Below, in pieces: positions 1 through 6,110 of a stretch of 8,575 nucleotides of DNA. Every line of letters begins with the position of its first letter. Position 1 is the stretch's first letter. The notes under the pieces are model-generated. The model saw only the letters and a list, made by a program, of their open reading frames with translations, did no database searches and was not told the origin of the DNA. The translations under genes and the position numbers were made by a program. The stretch comes from Muribaculaceae bacterium (GTDB lineage: Bacteria > Bacteroidota > Bacteroidia > Bacteroidales > Muribaculaceae). The stretch spans positions 1-8,575 of the forward strand of contig JAIDKP010000041.1 in assembly GCA_029051445.1 (NCBI GenBank), read 5' to 3'.

Positions 1-1
1 G

Positions 2-27
2 CAAGCCGATTGGTACCAATCGGCTTG
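2..27. terminator. Perfect 26-bp palindrome, probable (bidirectional) terminator
   Basis: Positions 2-14 are the exact reverse complement of 15-27 (core AAGCCGATTG, then GTAC, then CAATCGGCTT). The transcript would fold into an 11-bp stem with a 4-nt GTAC loop. It lies 95 bp beyond the stop of the short RAYT gene, so it could end the minus-strand operon, or end a gene entering from the left on the plus strand. No clear T-run follows on the plus strand (TCAATTTATAA), and the minus-strand flank is outside the window. The terminator role is therefore inferred from shape and position. It shares no sequence with the REP-like hairpins in the window. Confidence 0.5.
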
Positions 28-60
28 TCAATTTATAAGGTCTCTCTTTCTTAAGTTAGT

Positions 61-87
61 GACATTGCACGAGCCGTACGTCCCTAC
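61..87 (-). repeat. REP-like element, downstream flank of short RAYT gene
   Basis: Read on the minus strand, this begins with the head GTAG (87-84) and continues GGACGTACG-GCT-CGTGC, then AATGTC. The core folds as a 5-bp stem (79-75 with 71-67, one G-T pair) around a GCT loop. An AAT bulge (66-64) separates it from a further G-A-C/G-T-C pairing (81-79 side with 63-61). A GTAG or GGAG head followed by an imperfect palindrome with a bulge is the known form of REP sequences mobilised by RAYT transposases. It points away from the RAYT gene, with its head 36 bp past the stop. The family call is by shape and by likeness to the copies at 601-625 and 667-703. Confidence 0.6.
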
Positions 88-122
88 TCTCAAGGATGTT
101 GATGACAAACTATCCTATTCTC

Positions 123-593
123 TCAGGAGTAGAAACAGTCGTCATCCCACCTTGCCACGTTGTTTGTTATGTATTCTTCGATCAGTTTTCCGTCGTGATT
201 TCCACGTATAATGTGGTCGTGATATCTTGTTTGCCATGCAAACTCATAATCATTGCGTTTAGCGTATAATGTAATGGAGCGTTTAAGCCCGCCAATAACT
301 ACAGATAGTGCCATGCGCTCGCATGGGGTATTCTTGTCTGTAATCTCGACAATAATGTGAATATGATTGGGCATTATAACCCATATGACAGGTGTACAAT
401 AGGGATAGTGCCGGTTTAGTTGGGATATTTGTGCATCGGCATACAATCCTACTTCAGTATATTTCATTTTACTGTTTTGGATACTACCAAAATAGTGTCG
501 TTTGTCAGCCGTACAGATTGTGACAAAATAGCATCCGCCGGAATAGTTGTGGAAAGTGGCTCTTGGAGATTTTCGGCAAGGATGATTTTGCAT
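123..593 (-). CDS. REP-associated tyrosine transposase (RAYT, IS200-like Y1 HUH family), 156 aa
   Basis: This is a single-strand DNA endonuclease/transposase of the Y1_Tnp (IS200/IS605-like) superfamily, RAYT branch. Such enzymes cut and join at REP hairpins through a 5'-phosphotyrosine link. Visible landmarks are the N-terminal strand GGCYFVTICT (19-28), the HUH-type motif MPNHIH (His77 and His79, metal ligands), the conserved WQTRYHDHIIR block (120-130), and YITNNVARW (141-149), where Tyr141 is the expected nucleophile. The length suits a compact but complete RAYT. The ATG at 593 places the start about 18 residues before the first conserved strand. No Shine-Dalgarno sequence is seen. It is the last gene of the minus-strand run, 114 bp after the DUF4493-PCMD gene. 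It has REP-like hairpins on both sides with heads towards the gene. Catalytic residues look intact, so activity is possible but inferred. Confidence 0.88.
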   Translation of the reverse strand: MQNHPCRKSPRATFHNYSGGCYFVTICTADKRHYFGSIQNSKMKYTEVGLYADAQISQLNRHYPYCTPVIWVIMPNHIHIIVEITDKNTPCERMALSVVIGGLKRSITLYAKRNDYEFAWQTRYHDHIIRGNHDGKLIEEYITNNVARWDDDCFYS

Positions 594-600
594 GATATTA

Positions 601-625
601 GTAGGGATGCAAGGTCTTTGTGTTC
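601..625 (+). repeat. REP-like element, upstream flank of short RAYT gene
   Basis: The head GTAG (601-604) is followed by GGATGCAAG-GTC-TTTGTGTTC. Positions 605-613 pair with 617-625 around a GTC loop, giving 9 pairs of which several are G-U. It shares the pattern GTAGGGA-G-A-GG with the element at 61-87 and looks like a version worn by C-to-T changes. It lies 8 bp upstream of the RAYT start codon and points away from the gene, so the two flanking copies are inverted. An alternative fold also exists: GGATGCAA (605-612) is the reverse complement of TTGCATCC (646-653). Confidence 0.5.
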
Positions 626-666
626 AGGTTGCTTATTGATACTTATTGCATCCTAAAACGAATTAG

Positions 667-703
667 AGTGAGGTGAGCGCACGGTTCGTGCGTCCACCTC
701 ACT
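667..703. repeat. Long hairpin with REP-like core, 3' end of the lipoprotein operon
   Basis: Arms 667-683 and 687-703 pair over 17 positions with one A-C mismatch (676/694) and one G-T pair (677/693), around a 3-nt GTT loop. The core CGCACG-GTT-CGTGCG resembles the elements at 61-87 and 601-625, but with a longer GTGAGGTG/CACCTCAC outer stem. It starts 4 bp after the stop codon of the DUF4493-PCMD gene. It could stop or attenuate transcription into the RAYT gene, or protect the mRNA 3' end. The minus-strand sequence after it is T-containing (CTAATTCGTTTTA) but is not a clean U-tract, so a terminator role is only possible. Confidence 0.65.
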
Positions 704-707
704 TAGA

Positions 708-2957
708 TCAGTAGACGAGCTCCAGGTCGTCGAGGTACATTATGGAGCCATCGGCACCGGCGAAGTAGTCGCCGCCTTTCGATGCCGATGCAGTGATTAT
801 GATATATTCCGGAATTTCTCCCTTACGGTAGTAGTCAAGATCGATTGTGAACTCAATCATGCCATCACCTCCAGTTTTATCAAAGACTTTTTCTCCGTAG
901 GCAATGACATTAGAGGCCGTTTTATCAAATAAATGAGCATCCTTTGTCCTTACTTCCACAGGATTAGTACCATTGCCTTGAACATTACAATCATCGTTCA
1001 GCAATGCGATATAGATGATTCCTTTGTCAGGTTGGCCTTTGACGATATCAGGAACGTTATTATTAGTAGAGCTAACTGTACCGGGATTGTATTTTACATA
1101 ACCTTTCAGCTGTTTTGGACAGTATTTAAGGCCTTCAAACTTGCGTCCCCAGCCGAGTACACCATTTGTGCCATCCGTTCTCAGATATTCTCCTATAAAT
1201 ATATTACCTGCTGCAAGTACGCCAAAAATTGATTGTGAATACAGCTTAACAGAATAATCACCTGAATTTTTTATTTCAGAAGAAAGTGTTGTAACATCAC
1301 GAGCTACAAATGCAACAGAGCATGAACCATGATTACCTGAATCCCAAAACATATTGGACTTATCCCCAGTATAAAAGACTGTAGGTTTGCTACCTTGTGC
1401 GATCTCAAAACCGGCATTAGGAAGCTGGGGATTGAGGGTTGTCTGTTGCATGGATGCAAGCCCCTCTTTTCTATTAAATGCTGCCTTGTATTCATATGTG
1501 CATCCCTGTTTGAGGTTGGTAACTGTTGCCTCAAATTCCTTATTTATCAAGATTGAGCGGGAAGCAACATTACCTTCAATATATTTCCACCCCGTTTCAC
1601 CTTCAGCTCGATAGTAGAAGCCGACTTCGTCGACATCATTTTTTGAAACTTTACCTCTGAATACGAGTGAAGTAGGTGTCTGAGCTTCAATATCGGGGTC
1701 AGTTGCAGGGAGTAGGATCGCGCCATCATCGGAGACAATCAGACGCAGCATGGTTGCTGTAGTCTTAGGATTTACATCCTCTGTCCCAAAATCGATATCA
1801 GTAGCCGATATCGTTATTTTGTACTCACCTTCTTTAAGTGTGTTTGTAAAACTATCAGAGAGCGTAATAAGGCATGTTGAGATTTCTTTTTCTTTATTGG
1901 AAGTGAAGCTGCCGATTATACCTTTAGACTTTAGAATATCAATATTTTTGTCATCGGAAGTCATGAAGTCTATAGTATTAGTTGAAGTACCGGTGAGGGC
2001 ACTCAGCTCATTCATATTCATTGTGACTGCATTCAGAGTGCCTGATGAGCGCACACTGATTTGAAGGTTGCCTACGTTGTTTGTCGCGCGACTAAACGGA
2101 GCATTTTCGCCAAGCTCAAAATCTTCATGTGCTTCATCAGAGTATCCCTTAATTTCAGGGGAGGTGCGGAAATGGATGTCGTGTCTTATGTCGAGCGACT
2201 CCTCGTCGATGCTGATGTCGAATGCTCCTGCTCCCATTTCGGTGTCGGGATCTTCATAGTTGATGCGGAAGCGGTATTTTGTAGATGCTTTCGCATCTTT
2301 TATCACGCCCTCATGGTAGTATGCTTTTTTGTTTTTGTCGATACCGTGGAAGACCCACTTCATGTCGTGGTTGCCTGTCGGGAGCATGAAGTAGCCGGTG
2401 CGTGTCTCGCGCCCCTCGAAGTTGAGCGATGTCGAGGCGGTTGTGACGACGAGCGAATAGTGTTCGAGCATATTGTCGATCTGGTCGGAATACACGACAT
2501 CGACGGCAGTGTTGGCTATCTTGCATGTCAGACGCACGTTGGTGCGTGTGTCGGGCTGCAAGGTCAATGTCTGTTTTCCCTTGAAGTATCGGCGTGTCCA
2601 CGATGCCGCGATGCTGTCGCCGGTCCATCCCTCGATAGTGTAGGTGCCTGAATTGAGCTTGAAGTCCATAGAACTCCCCGGACCGTTTCTCCACGGGAAT
2701 CCCGATGCGCTGTTCCAGTATCTGATGGCATTGCCTTTGGGTGTCGATACCACTATGTTGAGTTTCTGAATCAGATTCTCGGTATCTGATTCAGTGGTAC
2801 GGCTTACCGGCTGAGTGTCGACGGTGTCGTTGATATCAAGAGTGAGTGATACTTCGGCTTCGCCTTCGCCATCGGTGTAGATAGAGTCTTCGGTGCACCC
2901 CGACAGAGTTGCCGTTGCCAGAAGTGCAAGCGATATATATGTGTATTTGAGTCTCAT
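708..2957 (-). CDS. DUF4493 and PCMD domain-containing lipoprotein, 749 aa
   Basis: This is a predicted outer-membrane lipoprotein of unknown function. The signal peptide is MRLKYTYISLALLATATLSG, with lipobox L-S-G-C and lipidated Cys21 followed by Thr-Glu-Asp, an acidic start that may direct surface display. By eye the domains are: DUF4493 at about 32-290 (Ser-Arg near 52, RRYFKGKQTLTL at 122-133, TCKIAN at 144-149); an Ig-like segment at about 294-412; an FN3-like segment at about 425-507 (FYYRAEG at 447-453, TYEYKAAFNR at 487-496); and a PCMD domain at about 510-749. The PCMD domain opens with QLPNAGFE and ends YLDDLELVY. PCMD is a Pfam name only and no catalytic residues can be assigned. 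The gene starts 15 bp after the stop of the upstream gene, so the two are probably co-transcribed. DNA for residues 1 to about 269 is much richer in GC than the rest. Confidence 0.88.
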   Translation of the reverse strand: MRLKYTYISLALLATATLSGCTEDSIYTDGEGEAEVSLTLDINDTVDTQPVSRTTESDTENLIQKLNIVVSTPKGNAIRYWNSASGFPWRNGPGSSMDFKLNSGTYTIEGWTGDSIAASWTRRYFKGKQTLTLQPDTRTNVRLTCKIANTAVDVVYSDQIDNMLEHYSLVVTTASTSLNFEGRETRTGYFMLPTGNHDMKWVFHGIDKNKKAYYHEGVIKDAKASTKYRFRINYEDPDTEMGAGAFDISIDEESLDIRHDIHFRTSPEIKGYSDEAHEDFELGENAPFSRATNNVGNLQISVRSSGTLNAVTMNMNELSALTGTSTNTIDFMTSDDKNIDILKSKGIIGSFTSNKEKEISTCLITLSDSFTNTLKEGEYKITISATDIDFGTEDVNPKTTATMLRLIVSDDGAILLPATDPDIEAQTPTSLVFRGKVSKNDVDEVGFYYRAEGETGWKYIEGNVASRSILINKEFEATVTNLKQGCTYEYKAAFNRKEGLASMQQTTLNPQLPNAGFEIAQGSKPTVFYTGDKSNMFWDSGNHGSCSVAFVARDVTTLSSEIKNSGDYSVKLYSQSIFGVLAAGNIFIGEYLRTDGTNGVLGWGRKFEGLKYCPKQLKGYVKYNPGTVSSTNNNVPDIVKGQPDKGIIYIALLNDDCNVQGNGTNPVEVRTKDAHLFDKTASNVIAYGEKVFDKTGGDGMIEFTIDLDYYRKGEIPEYIIITASASKGGDYFAGADGSIMYLDDLELVY

Positions 2958-2972
2958 TGTTGTATCGTGGGC

Positions 2973-4550
2973 TTAATCGGTGACAATTGAAAGCACTACG
3001 GTTTTTGTATTGCCTTGGTTATCGGTCACTGAGATCTCGAAATTATGAGTACCGTGGAAACTCTCGAGCAGTCCCATCGGTTCGGTAATGTCGAATGTCA
3101 CATCGGTCTTGTCTTTGACCTGATCGCCGTAGGCTATGTGGAAGGTTTCGCCCAACTCTTTGGCATCGTCGGGTTTAGCGAAGTCAAGTCCCGACAAGCC
3201 GGCACCGATCATGGCGAAATCATCGTCGGTCGATGAAATGTTGAGTATTAGTCTTGCAATACCTGCATCGGCATGGATAAACACTTTTCCATCAAGGTCG
3301 GTGCTGAATTTGTTTGGAGTGTCAAATTTCAACTGGCTGGCCGAGAATGTGATCTGTGCCTGCGGCGGGGTGGGCTCTTCGGGCTCTTCCGGGTCGGGAT
3401 CCACTACCGGTGGTTCCGGATCCTCGGGCTTGGGATTCACGGGCTCGGCGGGGATAGCGTTGTCGTCGGTGAGATCCTGAGGGGGACGCTGCGGATCCTC
3501 GGGCTGTGCCGTCGGCGGTGTATAGTCGGGATCATCGTCGCCGGGGCGTATGATGCCTGTGATCGGATCATAGTATTCGCCCGGATAGCTCATGTTGAGG
3601 TTGACGGTCTTTATTGTAACGTCGAGATATAGTCCGTTGGAAAGTTCGATACGTCCGGTTGTCGGATCCTCGGGATCGGTTCCCGGTTTATCGGGATTCT
3701 CCGGGTCAGTTCCGGGCTTGTCGGGATCCTCCGGATCGGTTCCGGGATTGTTCGGGGCCTCGGGATCGGTTCCCGGTTTATCGGGATCCTCCGGGTCAGT
3801 TCCGGGATTGTCCGGATCCTCGGGATCGATTCCCGGTTTATTTGGATCATCGGGTGTTGTCGGATCGTTTACCGGCTTGAGCGAGTAATAGATTATGCGG
3901 TGCTGTCCCGGCTCAAGATCGGTGTAGACAGCCTGCAGGGTCAGCGGTTTTCCGCTGACGGTGCCGTTGAGTGTGGCGATGAGTGTCTTGCTGGCATCGG
4001 TGTATTGGAAATATCCGGCCTTGTTGGCATCAATGTCGGCAAGCGAGAAAGTCAGTTCGCCTTCGTCGTTGGCAATGACATGTACGTGGCAGTCCGATGC
4101 CATGAGCGGTCGAAGGTCTTTGGCGACGCTGACCGAAACTTTGATGTTGGCGAGCCGACATATGACCTTTTCAACTTCGGTAGTTGCGTCTTCGTTGATT
4201 GTCAGAACTTTTGTCCCCTCGTAGTATGGTGCTTCCCATGCTGCTTTCTGCACTTCGGATGTGCGTACGATTACAGAATAGTCACCTGTCTCAAGCTGAA
4301 GGTTGTCGGGCAGCTGGCTATAGGTGTATCGGTTGATGATTTTTGTGCCGTCGGTTACTTCTACCGTGAATTCATCGGAGTCGATTGTGCGGCCTATATT
4401 CTGTTCGCCTGAAATCTCGCAGACAATGGATTTGAACGACAGTGTCCCATATTTTTTGCCTGGTCCGTCGTGGTTCCATGTTTCATCTTTGCATCCGGTG
4501 GCGAGTGTAGCCAGTAGGCTTAAAATCAGAAAAATATGATATCTTTTCAT
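2973..4550 (-). CDS. DUF4493 lipoprotein with Asp-Pro-Glu repeat linker, 525 aa
   Basis: This is a predicted lipoprotein of unknown function. The signal peptide is followed by lipobox A-T-G-C, lipidated Cys20 and then Lys-Asp-Glu, which resembles the acidic export signal of surface lipoproteins in Bacteroidota. The DUF4493 core spans about residues 33-225 (KKYGTLSFKS at 32-41, AAWEAPYYEGTKVLTI at 103-118, VICRLANIKVSV at 129-140). A run of 10-residue units such as GTDPEDPDKP follows at about 231-296. Next come a short strand-rich piece (299-320) and a second acidic, Pro-rich linker (337-397). A C-terminal Ig-like domain (398-525) resembles the middle segments of the two PCMD proteins. There is no PCMD domain. 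The repeats would form a stiff, extended, negatively charged stalk. It is co-transcribed by position: 19 bp after the previous gene and 15 bp before the next. Confidence 0.85.
   Translation of the reverse strand: MKRYHIFLILSLLATLATGCKDETWNHDGPGKKYGTLSFKSIVCEISGEQNIGRTIDSDEFTVEVTDGTKIINRYTYSQLPDNLQLETGDYSVIVRTSEVQKAAWEAPYYEGTKVLTINEDATTEVEKVICRLANIKVSVSVAKDLRPLMASDCHVHVIANDEGELTFSLADIDANKAGYFQYTDASKTLIATLNGTVSGKPLTLQAVYTDLEPGQHRIIYYSLKPVNDPTTPDDPNKPGIDPEDPDNPGTDPEDPDKPGTDPEAPNNPGTDPEDPDKPGTDPENPDKPGTDPEDPTTGRIELSNGLYLDVTIKTVNLNMSYPGEYYDPITGIIRPGDDDPDYTPPTAQPEDPQRPPQDLTDDNAIPAEPVNPKPEDPEPPVVDPDPEEPEEPTPPQAQITFSASQLKFDTPNKFSTDLDGKVFIHADAGIARLILNISSTDDDFAMIGAGLSGLDFAKPDDAKELGETFHIAYGDQVKDKTDVTFDITEPMGLLESFHGTHNFEISVTDNQGNTKTVVLSIVTD
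3664..3854 (-). repeat. Tandem 30-bp coding repeat (about 6.3 copies)
   Basis: Consecutive 30-bp units begin at 3664, 3694, 3724, 3754, 3784 and 3814, with a partial unit from 3844. Units 1 and 4 are near-identical (GATCGGTTCCCGGTTTATCG in both), while units 2, 3 and 5 share a different 3' half (TTCCGGG followed by C/A-TTG). This hints at duplication of blocks longer than one unit. On the minus strand each unit encodes one Asp-Pro-Glu-Asp-Pro-Asp-Lys/Asn-Pro-Gly-Thr decapeptide. Units abut with no spacers. The copy number is a multiple of three bases and could change by slippage without breaking the frame. Confidence 0.9.
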
Positions 4551-4569
4551 GATTGTCGTGATGATAGTG

Positions 4570-5292
4570 TCATCTGCCGTCGGCAGTCTTTATCGAGAAT
4601 GTGAATATGTGGTGTTCCTTGCCCGGATTCTCGACAGTAACGGTTTTGGTCATTACGATTTTATTGCCGGATACTGTTCCGGTGAATGTTGCTGTGAGGG
4701 TATTTCCTTGCGTGACAAGAAAATATCCGGCTGAAGGCGCGTTCTCTGACTCATCAAGTTTGTGACCTCGGAAATCGAGGCTTTTTCCGTTCTCGTCAGC
4801 CACGATTCTTACGTCCCAGTCACCTTCGGTCTGTTGTTCAAGATAGTCGTCGATTACAATCGAGACTTTGGTATTGATGAGCCGGCAAATGACCGGATCA
4901 ACCTCTGTGATGAGGTTTTCTCGGATGGTAAAATTCTGAATGCCTTTGTAATATGGTGCATTGAATGCCGCACTCTCAAGTGTGTTGCGGCTGTGGACTT
5001 CAATCGTGTAGTCTCCTACAGGCAGCCGCACTACCTCCGGGAGGTTCTCGTAGGCATATTTTGTGATGGTATCGTTACCCTGCAATATTTCGACAGTCAT
5101 TAATACGTCGCCTGTGTTGCGGCTCATTGCATCGGCAATTTCGCTTACGTCGATAGAAAGCGATTTAGTCGACAGGGTTCCGTATGTTTTTTCGCTGTCG
5201 CTGATCGGTTCGTCGCTGCTGCACGACGTTGTCGCCGCCATGACGGTCAGCGCCGTTGCAAATGCGATAATATATTTATTTATCATTTTCAT
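4570..5292 (-). CDS. Short DUF4493 domain lipoprotein, 240 aa
   Basis: This is a predicted lipoprotein of unknown function made almost only of a DUF4493 domain. The N-terminal signal peptide runs to about residue 23. The lipobox is T-T-S-C, weaker than in its neighbours, with lipidated Cys24 and Asp-Glu four residues on. Family landmarks are TYGTLSTKSLSIDV (36-49), a Ser-Arg near 57, LPVGDYTIEV (90-99), APYYKGIQNFTI (112-123), VICRLINTKVSIVI (134-147) and a final HHIFTFSIK (227-235). It stops where the 525-aa paralogue runs on into its repeat linker. It therefore lacks the linker, Ig-like and PCMD parts. The start at 5292 lies 3 bp after the RAYT stop (5296-5298), which suggests translational coupling or a join left by the RAYT insertion. 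I saw no degraded downstream remnant in the 19 bp before the next gene, so a naturally short member is more likely than a truncated one. Confidence 0.85.
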   Translation of the reverse strand: MKMINKYIIAFATALTVMAATTSCSSDEPISDSEKTYGTLSTKSLSIDVSEIADAMSRNTGDVLMTVEILQGNDTITKYAYENLPEVVRLPVGDYTIEVHSRNTLESAAFNAPYYKGIQNFTIRENLITEVDPVICRLINTKVSIVIDDYLEQQTEGDWDVRIVADENGKSLDFRGHKLDESENAPSAGYFLVTQGNTLTATFTGTVSGNKIVMTKTVTVENPGKEHHIFTFSIKTADGR

Positions 5293-5295
5293 GAT

Positions 5296-6105
5296 TTATG
5301 AAATTTGTGTCATATTCTGTTTCGTATGGGTGTGCAAGAGTATGCCCTCATTGTTGTGTGAAATTTCTTTCATAATGGTTTCATGACATTCGATTTTGCC
5401 GTCCCATTTGGCTACATTGTCACGGATGTAGTCGGAAATGCGTGATGCTTCATACATGTTCCGTATGATTCTGTCATGGTATCTTGGTTGCCATGCAAAA
5501 TCGATTATATTGTTTTTTCTTGCGTAGGTTGTTACTGCAGATTTAAGGCAGCAGACCACTGTCCCCAATGGTGTGATCCTGAATGGTTTTTTGGGCGTAC
5601 TGTCGCACGCCCCTACGGCGTGTTGTTGAGGATCTGGTGTATGTGATAATATGGCTGCGTCAGGGTTTATCGATATGATTGCATGTATATGGTTTGGCAT
5701 TATTTGCCATTGGATCGGTTCACAGTAGGGGTGATGTGACTGAAGATCTGTGATAATCTCATTTGCATACTTGCCTATAGACGTGAATTTCATCTCGCCG
5801 TTACTGATTTTTCCGAAATGATGCCTCGCGTTTTTAGTGCATATTGTTATGAAGTAAATACCGCCGTCGTAATCATGCCCGTTGTGGCGGTATGATTTAC
5901 GGTCGTAGGTAACGAATGTTGGGTGGTTCGTGATTTCTGTGGGCGTACTGTCGCACGCCCATACGGCGTTGATGTAGTTTCTGTTATGATGGTTGGCGGT
6001 GCTGTCGTTGGTGGATGATGTAGGGGCGTGCGACAGTACGCCCACCACCGTGTTATTGGCGTGGATGGCTGATGAGTTGCAATATGTTACAGCTGTTTCA
6101 GTCAT
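5296..6105 (-). CDS. RAYT-type IS200-like HUH transposase carrying in-frame REP-like palindromes, about 269 aa
   Basis: This is a Y1 transposase of the REP-associated branch, predicted to nick and join single-stranded DNA at REP hairpins. Residues are numbered from the ATG at 6105. The conserved part begins near TYDRKSYRHNGH (66-77). It continues with GGIYFITICT (81-90), MPNHIH with His139 and His141, RYHDRIIR (208-215), and DYIRDNVAKW where Tyr226 is the expected nucleophile. Compared with the 156-aa RAYT it has about 65 extra N-terminal residues, about 23 extra residues between the HUH motif and Tyr, and about 35 extra at the C-terminus. The N-terminal and central extras are partly encoded by palindromes at 6020-6045, 5939-5964 and 5593-5616. 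The ATG lies 5 bp after the upstream stop; a TTG at 6114 would overlap that stop. No later ATG, and no GTG or TTG that I could find, precedes the core. Key residues are present, but activity is uncertain given the insertions. Confidence 0.8.
   Translation of the reverse strand: MTETAVTYCNSSAIHANNTVVGVLSHAPTSSTNDSTANHHNRNYINAVWACDSTPTEITNHPTFVTYDRKSYRHNGHDYDGGIYFITICTKNARHHFGKISNGEMKFTSIGKYANEIITDLQSHHPYCEPIQWQIMPNHIHAIISINPDAAILSHTPDPQQHAVGACDSTPKKPFRITPLGTVVCCLKSAVTTYARKNNIIDFAWQPRYHDRIIRNMYEASRISDYIRDNVAKWDGKIECHETIMKEISHNNEGILLHTHTKQNMTQIS
5593..5616 (-). repeat. REP-like palindrome inside the RAYT coding sequence (copy A)
   Basis: On the minus strand this is GTAG (5616-5613) followed by a hairpin, GGGCGTGC-GACA-GTACGCCC: 8 pairs including one G-U, with a GACA loop. 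It encodes the in-frame peptide HAVGACDSTP between the HUH motif and the catalytic-Tyr region of the enzyme. With its flanks it matches 5940-5969 in direct orientation over 30 bp with one difference. Confidence 0.8.
5939..5964 (-). repeat. REP-like palindrome in the RAYT 5' region (copy B, inverted to copy C)
   Basis: This has the same 20-nt hairpin as copy A (5941-5960), but the head is GTAT instead of GTAG (5964-5961). It encodes NAVWACDSTP. It is a 26-bp inverted repeat of 6020-6045 with one mismatch and a 55-bp spacer, so copies B and C form a BIME-like pair with heads facing inward. It lies about 30 bp upstream of the codons for the first conserved RAYT residues. Confidence 0.8.
6020..6045 (+). 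repeat. REP-like palindrome in the RAYT 5' region (copy C)
   Basis: Head GTAG (6020-6023), hairpin GGGCGTGC-GACA-GTACGCCC (6024-6043), then AC. It is opposite in orientation to copies A and B, so on the coding strand it gives the unrelated peptide VGVLSHAPTSS rather than ACDSTP. It lies 60 bp into the ATG-started reading frame. If the true start were further in, it would be untranslated leader. Confidence 0.8.
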
Positions 6106-6110
6106 CGGTA

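Noticed and set aside
594..666. Dedicated promoter for the short RAYT gene
   Set aside because: I found no Bacteroidota-type -7 box (TAnnTTTG) on the minus strand in this gap; only REP-like and inverted-repeat sequence is visible.
2061..2651. Plus-strand ORF of 196 codons
   Set aside because: It lies wholly antisense to the GC-rich DUF4493 part of the 749-aa protein, where stops are rare by composition; the product is Cys/Val-rich with no recognisable domain.
2958..2972. Shine-Dalgarno sites before the lipoprotein genes
   Set aside because: The short gaps at 2958-2972 and 4551-4569 hold no purine-rich AGGAGG-like stretch on the minus strand; Bacteroidota often do without one.
3664..3854. 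Regularly spaced 30-bp repeats as a CRISPR array
   Set aside because: The units are tandem with no spacers, lie in frame within a gene and encode a Pro/Asp repeat peptide.
3592..3888. Plus-strand ORF with Gly-Ser-rich repeat product, collagen-like in look
   Set aside because: It is the antisense shadow of the 30-bp coding repeat; the minus-strand frame has a signal peptide and recognisable domains.
3900..4412. Plus-strand ORF of 170 codons
   Set aside because: Antisense to a DUF4493 domain that is conserved with its paralogues; no family features of its own.
5592..5969. 30-bp direct repeats as attachment sites of an integrated element
   Set aside because: Each contains a REP-like hairpin, both lie inside a transposase gene only 348 bp apart, and there is no integrase or cargo between them.
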